Below are positions 36,501 through 46,105 of a DNA stretch of 64,000 nucleotides, piece after piece (position 1 is the first letter of the stretch; the number at the start of each line of letters is the position of its first letter). The stretch covers positions 38,717,943-38,781,942 of the forward strand of contig ML679966.1 of NCBI GenBank assembly GCA_007922225.1, in the 5' to 3' direction. The position numbers and the translations under genes were made by a program. Under the pieces are notes generated by a model. The model saw nothing but the letters and a program-made list of their open reading frames with translations, searched no databases and was not told the DNA's origin. This DNA comes from Emydura subglobosa (lineage: Eukaryota; Chordata; Testudines; Chelidae).

Positions 36501-37825
36501 GACTAATAGGTCAGTTAACAAGAGCTGGAATAAAAGACTGCAGCTCCGGCAGAGGAGGGCTCCTGCCAGAGATGCTGAGAATGGCCTTGGGGAAGCTTCT
36601 CAATAGCTGGAGGGAATAAGTAGCACAAGAAGACAAAGTCCAGGGTGGAAGTAGTGGACTCTGTAGCCCTATGAAAGAGCAAACAAACAGGGACCATCCT
36701 GGGGAAGTGGCATGGGATTGTAAGGAACAATCCTTAGGTGCCTAGTATAGGTCCTGAGGACTAAAAGAGGTAGAGACAGTTCTCAGCTGGGGTTAGAAGG
36801 TCTTGCACAAAGGCCAGTAGACTTTAGCTTTTTCTGTTTGGACTTTTCTGTTATCCTGGAAGGTGCCTTCACTAAAAGGTGACCTTAATCTGGGACCATG
36901 TGGAATTCTATAACCAAATGAATGATAGAAAGGTAAGAAAGGGATCATTTGATTAATACAAATTTGTAGAATCATAACTGCAATGGTGTCACCCTCTGCA
37001 GCATGGCAGCGGGGACTTGCTTTGTCCCTTTCCCCTCCAGCTCCCATTTCCATGTCCTCCAGTTGGTGCAAAATTTGATAATACCACGTCATTGGAAACA
37101 GGTTGAATTGGGTATCATTCAAAAGCCTTTTCTCCCACAAACAGAATAGTACCAAACATGTCAAATCAAGAACAAGTATGTAAATATATATTTGAGAAAA
37201 TATAATTTAACACAGGCATGTGAAACATGCAGCCCTCACAAAGTTAAATTGTGGCCCTCCACTGACAGTACTTTTATCATGTAATACTCAGAACATGATA
37301 CTGGATTAAGTTTAATGTTACATATTACTATAAATGGAAGGAGTACATTAAGCTCACTTGCCATCATTGGCAAAAGAGCAGCGTTATCCAGACTGAAATT
37401 GCTGGAATCCATCTGCAAAGGCTATGCACATAGTTCCATAACACACATTACATAACATAATGAATTACAATCCCAAACTAATTTATTACAAATTGATGTA
37501 TTTTACTTTGGTCTTTTGATCACTTTTGGCCTCCAGGTGGAGACAAAGTGTACCGACTAGTTACTGAATCTTTGGCAAATACAACTGCAGAAGACTAGTA
37601 TAACACAAAGCTCAATGTTTAATGTCAGGAATTTGCACCTTGCAGCACTAGAAGACTTTATGAAATTCTTTTTTTGCTTTAGATATAACCAGCTATTCTG
37701 AGATGACTGTCTGCTCCCTTGTTGAAATAAGAGGTGTAGAAAAGTCTGACCCTCATATGAAAGGACTTTTGAAAAGAACATGAGGTTAGTAAAATGTCAC
37801 TCCTTCTCTTCTGTGTATTTGGTTC
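36501..37825. other. Unassigned region with repeat-like start
   Basis: 36530-36830 is GC-richer (GACTGCAGCTCCGGCAGAGG) and looks like an LTR-element fragment, but has no diagnostic motif. 37215-37260 (GGCATGTGAAACATGCAGCCCTC) resembles a hAT-type end without a partner. The rest is AT-rich. Confidence 0.35.
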
Positions 37826-38913
37826 AGATGAAGCCCTAGAACACACAAACAGAGAAATTAAAGCCATTGGGGAGTTTGTGGTCATCACATAGCATCCCAT
37901 GCTCTTTCCTGATATTTCCTCACAACCCCAGAACTCCATCAAATTTAGAATGAAACATTCAACGTGTCTCAGATGACTTCACCAGAAGTAACCAAGCACT
38001 ATCTAGACTCATTAGGTTCAATTAAGTGCCAAGAAGAAGCAATTTTAAATCTACAAGATGAGCTTACTCTCACTGGTAACCCATTTGTATATGTCAGACC
38101 AGAGCTCATTAATATCATGACAAAAGTAGTCTTCAGTGATCAGATAGCTAAAGAAGTCAGTCAAATAAATACTTTATGTCATGACACCCAAAGAATTATC
38201 TATGGGCTCTGGTCAAGAAGAAGAGACTAAAGCTGTGCTCGAATGAAAAGAATAAAGTCAGAATGAAGATGGAAGTGACTATTACAGAGCTAGCTGCAGA
38301 CTAGCCGTTGTTTGCATGTCTCCTGGTTGTGTCCAGATCTCAGCATGATGCTGAACTACATAAGACTGGGATACTATGAGTTCTCCATGGTACCACGATT
38401 GATGTTCAAATATGAGGGAACAATGCATAAATGCCAGACAAAAAGCAAACTAATTCACATCTTGCATGGTCTTCCCAAGCCAGCACCTATTGCCAAAGTG
38501 ATCAGCACCTTATTCAAGCAGAGGCCTTTCAGTGTAGCAATCATAAATTGAGTGGCTGAGATACATGTCTCTCAACAAACTAGAAACTATTAACCTGCTG
38601 AGATTTGGCTGAACACTTCATTATGAGGCAAGAGAGGAAATACTGGACCTATCATGAAGTCCACCTAGTATTTAACACACATTCAGAGGAATCAATTAAA
38701 AATATTACCAGAAAGGGGAGACTTCATGGTATTGCACCCGTCCAATAAAACACAATGACTCCATGAACATCTCTAATGTCATAATGAAGAAGCTACTGTC
38801 TCATACTCACATGAAGGATGAGTTAATTGACTACCTGACAGGAAAAATGCTTCCGCATGTGACGAATTGCTTGAAGAATTTTGTCACATGGCATAATGAA
38901 GCTGCTGCCTTGC

Positions 38914-38926
38914 ACTGTTCAGTGGA
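38914..38926 (+). repeat. Left target-site duplication of the Penelope element
   Basis: ACTGTTCAGTGGA, repeated exactly at 39903-39915. Removing one copy and the element rejoins the interrupted pseudogene. Confidence 0.9.
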
Positions 38927-39076
38927 AAGTTCCAGACGGGGTAGCCCTGTTAGTCGGTATACAGCAAAAACAACGAGAGTCCTGTAGCACTTTAAAGACT
39001 AACAGATTTCTGCAGGCATAAGCTTTCGTGGGCTGCAACCCACTTGTTCAGATGCATGAAATAGAAATCAGATAAG

Positions 39077-39079
<3 letters not shown>

Positions 39080-39126
<47 letters not shown>
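39080..39126. repeat. (AT)n microsatellite inside the Penelope left arm
   Basis: About 22 AT units. A short imperfect counterpart (tatatatatatac) occurs at the matching place in the right arm near 39775-39785, so the repeat belongs to the element end and later expanded on one side. Confidence 0.9.
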
Positions 39127-39129
<3 letters not shown>

Positions 39130-39283
39130 CAAGGGTAAGAAACAACACTGGAGAACGTAGATAGAAACAAAGTCCATTCAGTTAGAGTAGATGAGGCCTA
39201 TTCACAACTATTGATTAGAAGGTGAGAATGTGTAAACAGTGACAATTACTTCTTGTAATGAGATAACCATTCCATGTCCCTAT

Positions 39284-39787
39284 TCAGACCCAGTTTGATT
39301 GTGTCAAGTTTGCATATGAGTTCCAGCTCTGCAGTTTCTCGCTGAAGTCTGTTTTTGAAGTTTTTTTTTGTAGAAGTATGGCAACTTTCAAGTCAGCTAC
39401 AGAGTGTCCTGGTAGGTTGAAGTGCTCTCCTACCGGTTTATGGATGTTATTATTTTGTATGTCTGATTTGTGTCTATTTATTCTTTTGCGTAGTGACAGT
39501 CCGGTTTGGCCAATGTACATGGCAGAGAGGCATTGCTGGCACATGATGGCATATATTACATTAGTAGATGTGCAGGTGAATGAGCCCCTTGTGGTGTGGC
39601 TGATGTGGTTAGGACCAGCGATGGTGCCACTAGAGTCGATGTGTGGGCAGAGCTGGCAACAGGGTTTGTTGCAGGGGTAGATTCCTGGGTTAGTATTCTT
39701 GTATGGTGTATGGTTGCTGGTGAGTATTTGCTTCAGGTTGAGGGGCTGTCTGTAAGCTGTCCTACCCTCGGATGTATATATATACAT
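39284..39787 (-). pseudogene. GIY-YIG endonuclease domain of Penelope-like element
   Basis: A 167-codon open frame. After a linker (NLKQILTSNH) it has a cysteine cluster (CNKPCCQLC, residues about 38-46), then the nuclease core: NVIYAIMCQQC followed by YIGQTGLSLRKRINRHKSDI, and GEHFNLPGHSVADLKV. VIY...YIG is the GIY-YIG signature, the R of LRKRINRH sits where the catalytic arginine is expected, and GEHF supplies the metal-binding Glu. In intact elements this domain nicks the target DNA and is fused behind a reverse transcriptase. Here the frame is open but the RT part is gone, so it is a fragment even though it carries no stop. Confidence 0.85.
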
Positions 39788-39902
39788 ACCTCCTATTTGA
39801 TTTCTATTTCATGCATCTGACGAAGTGGGTTGCAGCTCACAAAAGCTTATGCCTGCAGAAATTTGTTAGTCTTTAAAGTGCTACAGGACTCTCATTGTTT
39901 TT

Positions 39903-39915
39903 ACTGTTCAGTGGA
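39903..39915 (+). repeat. Right target-site duplication of the Penelope element
   Basis: Exact second copy of ACTGTTCAGTGGA. The pseudogene reading resumes here. Confidence 0.9.
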
Positions 39916-40771
39916 GTTGCTTTGTACTTCCTATGGGGAAGCTGATACTAAAATTATCTTGCATGCCATCGGTTCCACAGAGACAGGTGCTACTAAACAC
40001 AGGTGTTTAGCAAAATACACAGATGTTCTAGTGCTCTCTGTGAGACGCTACCCAAGACTTCCTTAACATTCTGTTTTTGTGCCTGCTACTGGGGAACAGA
40101 ATCTCTGTATATCCCTCAGAGATGTGTTCCTATCACTTGGGCCATTAAATGCAACCACACTGTCAGGTTTCCACACCCTTTCATTCTGTGAAACTAGTGG
40201 AAGGTTGGTTGGAATGACCAAATTATGTTACTGGAAGGATTTGATTCAGCCTCCAAAGACTCTCTTCTTGTTCTGAAGGTGCTTAGAGGGAATGAAACAG
40301 TCACCTATGAGGTCATAAATGCACTAGAGATGTTAATTGCCAAGTTAACCATTTAAGACCAACATTATAATACTTGTAGAACTGTCTAGGTGTATGTTTT
40401 CCAAGAAGCAGATGAATGGAGAAGAATTTAAGGGGTGCATTTATGCCTGCTATTAAGAAGGCAAATTATGAAGCAATGCAATGGCTCTGGGATGATTGAT
40501 CACATTCCTCCTCTTTCAAGTATAGATGGATCTTAGAAGATGGACTGATCACACCAATTATGTGTGAAATACCATTCACTCCCAAATCAATACATCAGCT
40601 AAATCAAATGCTTATCTGCAAATATCAGATGCTCACCACCCTGCAAATGTTTGGCCAGCAGCCTTCCTTATACAGATGTGCAAGTGCAGAATGGACAAGG
40701 ACCAGTGTGACAAAATGTCTAGCTGTGGTACTCTAGATGGAGATGATGCTGATGATGACTTTGATAAATAA

Positions 40772-41000
40772 ATATTTTCACTCCTATATGTCAATGCTAA
40801 CTTCCCTAGGATTACTAAAATTCAATGTATTTTTTTAATGTAAGCAATGCTTCCTTCTGTTAAAATATGATTTTTTAAAAATATTTTCTTGCCTGTATAT
40901 CTGCATAATTGTTCTAGTTTTGTCATGTATTCATCGGAGGAAGGACTTTTGAATGATACCTTACAGTGTCATAGGAAATGAGTTGAGTGTTATCAGTACT
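40772..41000. other. AT-rich DNA after the pseudogene
   Basis: Includes AATAAATATTTTC just after the pseudogene stop, possibly its old polyadenylation signal. Nothing else. Confidence 0.5.
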
Positions 41001-41126
41001 TCCACCAGCCAGAGGACTTGCAGCTATAAGCCAGAGTGAGGCAGCAAGTTGCCCCTGTCATGTAGGGAACTGGACTAGAAGATCCCCTCAAGGTCCCTTC
41101 CAGTCCAACACTTCCATGATTCCATG
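41001..41126 (+). mobile_element. CR1 3'-end fragment
   Basis: GGGAACTGGACTAGAAGATCCCCTCAAGGTCCCTTCCAGTCC and ATGATTCCATG match the CR1 3' terminus (compare 33178-33237). Confidence 0.8.
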
Positions 41127-41439
41127 CTGCAGAGGATGTCTCCACTGAAATTATGATTCTATAGATTGTTTTTAATGAATCAAATGACACCTCCCTTACT
41201 TTTCTATTACTTACTTGCCCATGAAATCAGATTTTATAAGATTATGATCCCAGACAACCTACAGTTCTGGCTTGGGGGTGCTCTGGCAGAGAGCTTGTCC
41301 CAGGATAAAATGGTATGCTCTTGAATTACTGGTAAAGTAAGTTTTAGTATAACAAAAAGAGGGGAAACACAACTAAACAAGCACCCAATCAAATATGAAT
41401 AAAAATAGGAAATTGATTACACATTTTTTATAATTATAA

Positions 41440-41900
41440 ATTTGTCCAGCTTTTTTGTTCTTCCTTATGCACACCGCAGTGCAATGATAATACTTTCTTG
41501 CCAAGTCAAGCTTTGTCTGATCACTGAGCCCTTATTATAATAAGCAGGGCAGTGAAGTAGTCTTAGCTGTTCGCCAGGGTCTCCTAGCTTTTCTTCCAGC
41601 TCTCTGCATCATCTTTCCTCATCACACACATTATATTTTTTCCAAAGTCTCTGGGTTCTCTGTGCAGCACAACTGGATGCTGCTCTGACCCTCTTGAACA
41701 TTTCCTCTTTCACAAAACTCATACCAATTGCTTGAAGTAATTCTTTCTCTACACGGCTCATATCCTTGTCTCTCTTCTTTGTAGCTCTGTTTATAACAGA
41801 CTGAAAGTTGCCCAAAAGACTAGAAAATCCTGGGATCTCCCTGAACAGAGGCACTCCTGTCTTATCAATGTCATTGCAGAATCAGAAACATCTGAGAGTC
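41440..41900 (-). pseudogene. Coding-like degraded block, unrecognised
   Basis: The minus frame 41609-41854 (81 codons) has amino-acid composition unlike random AT-rich DNA: GVPLFREIPGFSSLLGNF, then KKRDKDMSRVEKELLQAIG, then EEMFKRVRAASSCAAQRTQR. The same frame extends upstream beyond the first Met and continues past a stop (CRELEEKLGDPGEQ). It reads like the C-terminal part of a protein that has picked up stops, possibly a retrocopy or transposon protein. I do not recognise the family and assign no function. Confidence 0.4.
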
Positions 41901-42715
41901 TCTAAATTTGTTCCTCTCTGAAATATAGAGAACCAAATAGCTAATGTAAAAAAGAGAATTCTTGGTTATACTAGGTGCTTTCCTATTCATCCCACATACA
42001 TGGATTTTGCTACACAAGTATGTTTAATGCTGTCTGTTCATGAAAACATATGGCATATTCAGCATAACAGTAAAACGTTAATTTCTGAAGCAAAATATAT
42101 TATTTGAGCACAAAACATAGTCTAATATACTGAAAATGGTGTAGGTGTAAATTCTTTGGTGCCTCTATCCCATTTAGTAACTTTTTATACAACATCTCAT
42201 GAAAACGTAGGTGAAATTCAAGAAAATGGGCCCTGAAACAATACTGACCCCCAGTCTTAAACCTATCTGAAAAAAGTTGTTCATTTTTAAAAAGGAAAAA
42301 GTTGAACGGCCCCATAGGGATATTTGTGTTAAACTTGATTTTACTTAATTTGTCCAGAAATGATATGGTTAAAGTAAAAAGTATGTAAATTACACTAATA
42401 AACAGTACTAAATACTGGATCCATTGTTAAAAGTACCAAGTCCTTTGCTTCTAGAAATTGTCAAGTCTCTCTTAAACAGAGCAAACTGCCCATTGTGTTG
42501 AAAGGAAGCATTAGGGTGGTCTCTGCTCAAGAAGCTGTCCTTGGCATACACATAAACTGTATCCGTTTTACTTTTTTTTTTCAGTAAGATTTTGGAGAAC
42601 GTTGTAATGAGAACTTTCACAGTATCTAGATCCTTTTGGTTTTCTTGACCTTCGTCAAGATGGGTATAGTCCTGACTTTGACTCAAAAACTGCATTTGTT
42701 ACATTGGTCAATTAT
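41901..42715. other. AT-rich intergenic DNA
   Basis: The minus frame 42408-42695 (95 codons) lies here without recognisable motif. 41127-41439 is likewise featureless. Confidence 0.45.
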
Positions 42716-43470
42716 CTTCCATTCTAATATTATTAGATCCACTATCTGTCTTTGATACTGTTAATCATGGGGTGTTGTTGAATTGCCTGTGGAGCTTGGT
42801 GGGAGGGAATGAAGCTCCCCATCAGTGGCTTTGTTCTTTTCTCTGAGAGATCTCAGGGGCTAGTAGTCATGGGCAACGTCCTCTTCTTGAAGGACTCCTA
42901 AGTGTGGAGTGCCACAGGATGGCAATTTGTTACCCTTTCTGTTCAATGTGTACATGGGGCGATTAGGAAGATTAATAAGGAGAGATAGGGTATGGCAATT
43001 TCAATATGCTCAATATGCTGATGATACCAAATTGTGTATTTGTCTTGTCTGACTTGTACAATAAAGTCACCCATTGCCTCAGGCAATGTTAATGGGCCAT
43101 GGATGAGAGAAAACTACTTGTAGGTCAAACTTGACAAGACTGAGATGATGAGGATAAGCTGGGAGAGTAGAGGCTTGTAATGGCAGAAATAATATTAACC
43201 CTTTTGATTGTGGGAGAGCATCAGTCACTAGTCATCCAAGTTTGCAACTCATGGATTTCTTTAGACCTTCAACTGTTAGATGACCACACTAAAGTACTAA
43301 GCGGGTCGGTTTCTACCAGCTGTGTTTGGGCAGGAGGTTGCCTGAGTGTCAAGTGAGATTCCTGATCTTTGACAGGTTGGATTTCATCACATATTAAGCT
43401 TCATCCTCTGCTGTGTACAGCTGGATCTGTGTGGGTGCAAAATGAATGGCACTTGAGGGTGCCCAGCACT
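42716..43470 (+). mobile_element. LINE reverse-transcriptase fragment (L2-like)
   Basis: Decayed RT text in order: DPLSVFDTVNH (42736-42768, the D-AF-D motif region), WSLVGGNEAPHQWL, CGVPQDGNLLPFLFNVYMG (about 42908 on), and the active-site QYADDTKL (43011-43034). The DTVNH/QYADDTKL combination suggests the L2/CR1 superfamily but not the CR1 subtype seen elsewhere here. Ends just upstream of the CpG island. Confidence 0.7.
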
Positions 43471-43589
43471 TGGCAGGGTCAGCCCCCAATTCAATGTAAC
43501 CTCCGGGAGTGGCCTCGGAGAGTTAGCCGCTCGTGAAGGTGTCAGGCGTGAGACCTGCCCCAAAGAGGGGCAAAGGCTGGGGAGAGAGA

Positions 43590-43602
43590 ACTACATTTCC
43601 CA
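43590..43602 (+). promoter_or_regulatory. ZNF143/Staf-type element (ACTACATTTCCCA)
   Basis: ACTACATTTCCCA closely matches the ACTACAAYTCCCA core recognised by ZNF143 (and THAP11/HCFC1) at many CpG-island promoters. It lies 131-143 bases upstream of the ATG. Binding is inferred from the motif only. Confidence 0.6.
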
Positions 43603-43648
43603 AGCGCCTTTGCGCGGCAGGCCGCTTGTGAGTGGCGGAGGTCCGCGT

Positions 43649-43656
43649 CCAATCAG
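43649..43656 (+). promoter_or_regulatory. CCAAT box (NF-Y type)
   Basis: CCAATCAG lies about 80 bases upstream of the ATG inside the CpG island. That is a normal position for an NF-Y site in a TATA-less promoter. Confidence 0.6.
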
Positions 43657-43732
43657 CAGGGAGGAGGTGGATAGCGGTGCGGCACTGGCAGGTGCTCCCT
43701 GGAGGAGGCCCGGCTGCGCGGGGGGAGGGAAC

Positions 43733-43828
43733 ATGGCGCTGGGTACCAGGGCATCGCGGTGGCTGCTGCACCTGCCGCTGCTGCTCCTGCTCTGCGTGCG
43801 GCTCGGGGGCGGACAGAAGAAGAAGGAG
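43733..43828 (+). CDS. TUSC3: TUSC3 exon 1 (coding part), OST subunit
   Basis: Thirty-two codons from the first ATG after the promoter elements. The context is strong: A at -3, G at +4, and no upstream ATG in the GC-rich leader. The product starts MALGTRASRW, continues as a leucine-rich signal/anchor segment (residues about 10-24), and ends LGGGQKKKE. That junction is what I recall for vertebrate TUSC3 (human ...CIQLGGGQKKKE); the paralogue MAGT1 has QRKKE there. TUSC3 is the thioredoxin-fold Ost3/Ost6-type subunit of the STT3B oligosaccharyltransferase in the ER membrane. It helps glycosylate cysteine-rich acceptors and has been linked to magnesium transport. The coding sequence runs into a donor reading GAG|GTAGAA, giving a phase-0 junction. 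The thioredoxin domain and four membrane spans would be in later exons outside the window. The N-terminus looks shorter and less arginine-rich than the human one as I remember it. Identification rests on a short peptide, so it is strong but not certain. Confidence 0.85.
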
Positions 43829-44299
43829 GTAGAACCGTTCGCTCCTCTCCGGCGAGCCCCGGCCCGGGCGGGGAGAAGGTTGGGGCTGCCCCCACTGTCC
43901 GCCGGGCTCCCCCCGCCCTGTGAGCCCCGTGGCCGGGCGCGGCCCAGCCGGGGAAGGAAGGGGGCTCGTTCACGCTGACTCAGCCGCGCTCTCCTTCCCC
44001 GACTCTCTCCTTGTGCCGCCCCCCCCAGCTCCGTGGGTTGCAGGACGGGCTGCTCCTTCCCCTTGGCTATGGGGGCTCCCTCTGCCCCGCCGCCTTGCCC
44101 CACTCCAGGGCTGGCGTCTCTACACCCTCTTGTGCCCCATCGCCGCCCAGGTCCGCAGCCCTGAAACACTCGCGTGGGTGAGTCCCCCGCCCTCCTTTGC
44201 ACCTCGCTCCAGGCGCTGCCACCGTGGCGTGGATTGCGTCCCAGCCCGCCGTCCCTCGCCTGGAGGGCATCTATTCTCCGCTCTGCAGGAGCTTACAAA

Positions 44300-45518
44300 T
44301 TGCTGATTCCCCACCACTCAGTCTAGCTATGGCAACACCGCCTTCAACTCTAGCTTTTAACATTCTGGCAACGCAGGGTAAAACCAGTAAACGGATAATT
44401 GACACGTCTCCAGATTAGTTACAATAGCAGGTTGAATAATTCTGATTTTACTTTCCATTCACAATGTTGAAGTACTGTCTTAGGTTACACCGTTTCATCC
44501 CGGGTTTGCATCAAAAGAAGTCCTTTCTAGTTGAATTTGGCCCTAAATGTAGTTTTTGAATGAATAATTTCAAGTCAATAGGTATGGTTCTTTATTCCTT
44601 TTTTCCCCCTAATGAAAACACTTTTAAAAACAGGGGCTCTTTTTACATTGTTAGTTTGAGCTAGTGTCTGAGACCCTAATGTGAAATTGACTTGACCCTA
44701 CTTGTAGGAACAATGAAATTGAATGGTATATGTTTGTTGTTCAATCAAAAGTAATGCCAACAGAAAAACATAGAAATAATTACAGTGTGCTTTAGTATAC
44801 ACTGAATCTCAATTCTAAAGATCAAAGAAATATCTGTTTAAAAACATGGGGTGAGATTAAAAAAAATTAACAACTTTGATTATTCAAATGAAATGCAAGT
44901 CAAATTACTCTTATTTATTGTATTGGTTTGCCTTTCAGTTAGGAAAATTAAAACTGTTTCATTTTTATATGACATTTTATAGATTCTCTCTCCCAGTAGT
45001 AGAGTGCAAACACTGGAAGAATTTTTTGTTTTAAAGTTTCTATTTACGTTTTAAAACAAACAAATGATAATTCTGCCTTGAGTAATCACAACCTATGTAA
45101 CATTTTAGCTTTACTCTGAGCTTTATGGTTTTAATGATAGAACTACAAGGGTGCTTAGCTTTTGTTTATTTGTTTGACTGCTACCAAAAAACTCATTACT
45201 GTGTTTTGAAAATCCAGTTTTCTTAACAAATCAGTTGTTTAAATTATTTGTTCAAACACATGGGAGAGGTGTCAAAAGTTTTCTCCTCCTTCTACCTGCT
45301 CAAGGGATTGCCAAATGATGTGTCTTGAGTGCTAGACATCAATTCCACAAAACAATTTCTCTCTCCTCATACTTTATTTTTCATGATTTATTTGCTAACA
45401 CTCTGCTTTTTCAAATAATCATATAAGCTCTTTACATAGCTAGCAATCTTAATAGAAATCATGTTTGCCCTAGTAACTAGAAAGAAATTTCTATGATTCT
45501 GTATTGTACATGTGTGAA
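44300..45518. other. Intron, AT-rich, no feature seen
   Basis: No repeat or exon recognised. Confidence 0.5.
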
Positions 45519-45625
45519 GCCAGATGCTGTTCTCTTTACACTAGTATAAATCCTGGTTACTTCTATTGTAGATGTATAGGGTTACATCTACCTTATCTTG
45601 GTGTAATTGAAACTAAAGTCTAGCT
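45519..45625. repeat. Short palindromic repeat, diverged
   Basis: GCCAGATGCTGTTCTCTTTACACTAGTATAAATCC ... ACCTTATCTTGGTGTAATTGA. Related to the 1581 family (ACACTAGTGTAAATCC theme). Confidence 0.45.
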
Positions 45626-45941
45626 CATGGCGTACATTTTGAGGGGAAAGATCCAGGGGAGAGTGAGAGGCTAAAGAGAACAAGTGAGGGAGGGAATGAA
45701 AGTGGATGTGAGGGAGATTGAGAGATGGCTAGAAAGGCGTTACTAGGGCAGGTGGAGGGGCTAGAGGAGAAAAGACAAACTTCTGCATCTGCAAATGGGA
45801 GAAAATTGTAGGAGAAAGGGAAGCTGAGGGGAGGGGGAAGGTCATATAGTATTTTTGTCAATTTTTCTTCTTGACGAAATCCACAAAATCCTGTGCAGAG
45901 ACTATGGTTAAGGACTATCCGGGAAAACAGATGAACTTTAG

Positions 45942-46105
45942 GCACCCAAGTCTGTCTTTAGGTATTTAAAGAAGTGGTCTCATTTTCAAAAGTGCGGAGC
46001 ACCAACAGTCCCTTGGAAGTCAGTGAAATCTGAAAAATAGTTAGACACTTAAATAGGGATTTAGCAGCTTAACTCAAGGCACTTTTTTTGGAAAGTCTGG
46101 TCTAT
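45942..46105. repeat. Short palindromic repeat pair
   Basis: CTTTAGGTATTTAAAGAAGTGGTC, CATTTTCAAAAGTGC ... GTTAGACACTTAAATAGGGATTTAG ... GGAAAGTCTGGTC. Inverted theme around CAGTCCCTTGGAAGTCAGTG. Confidence 0.45.

Larger units (their letters stand above)
38927..39902 (-). mobile_element. Penelope-like retroelement remnant with inverted ends
   Basis: The element keeps the GIY-YIG endonuclease end of a Penelope-like element and has lost its reverse transcriptase. Its two ends are inverted repeats of roughly 130-170 bases. The left arm reads AAAGACTAACAGATTTCTGC...GCAACCCACTT and its reverse complement lies at about 39770-39902. A long AT microsatellite sits inside the left arm. The element is bounded by the 13-bp target duplication ACTGTTCAGTGGA at 38914-38926 and 39903-39915. 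The inverted arrangement fits the pseudo-LTR ends known in Penelope-like elements. Confidence 0.85.
37826..40771 (+). pseudogene. Decayed gene of an uncharacterised, probably mobile family
   Basis: A broken coding region, split at 38914 by a Penelope-like insertion. Pieces in order: EALEHTNREIKAIG (from 37829), an ORF at 37964-38230 (NLQDELTLTGNPF), an ORF at 38312-38551 (MVPRLMFKYEGTMHKC, HILHGLPKP), ISNVIMKKLLSHTHMKDEL in the ORF at 38763, then EADTKIILHAIG (39938-39973), YTDVLVLSVRRYP (40015-40056) and an acidic tail ending DGDDADDDFDK and a stop at 40769-40771. An AATAAA follows. The order and motifs resemble, from memory, long uncharacterised proteins common in cnidarian, mollusc and some vertebrate genomes. 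The spaced acidic motifs hint at a PIN/FEN-like nuclease fold, but that is inference. Many stops and frameshifts show it is dead. Function of the intact family is unknown to me. Confidence 0.6.
43500..44290. promoter_or_regulatory. CpG island at TUSC3 promoter and exon 1
   Basis: This is the strongest CpG-rich stretch in the window, in otherwise AT-rich DNA. It covers the presumed promoter, the exon and the first 450 bases of the intron. No TATA box lies near the presumed start, which fits a housekeeping-type dispersed promoter. Several open frames on both strands here are by-products of high GC. Confidence 0.85.

Noticed and set aside
37215..37560. Possible hAT element starting GGCATGTGAAACATGCAGCCC
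   Set aside because: No matching inverted end or target duplication was found downstream.
39061..39130. CRISPR-like or origin-like repeat run
   Set aside because: It is a plain AT dinucleotide microsatellite within the Penelope element.
43591..44202. Long open frames on both strands in the CpG island (203 and 122 codons)
   Set aside because: High GC removes stop codons in all frames. Only the short frame from 43733 has a recognisable product, and it stops being coding at the splice donor.
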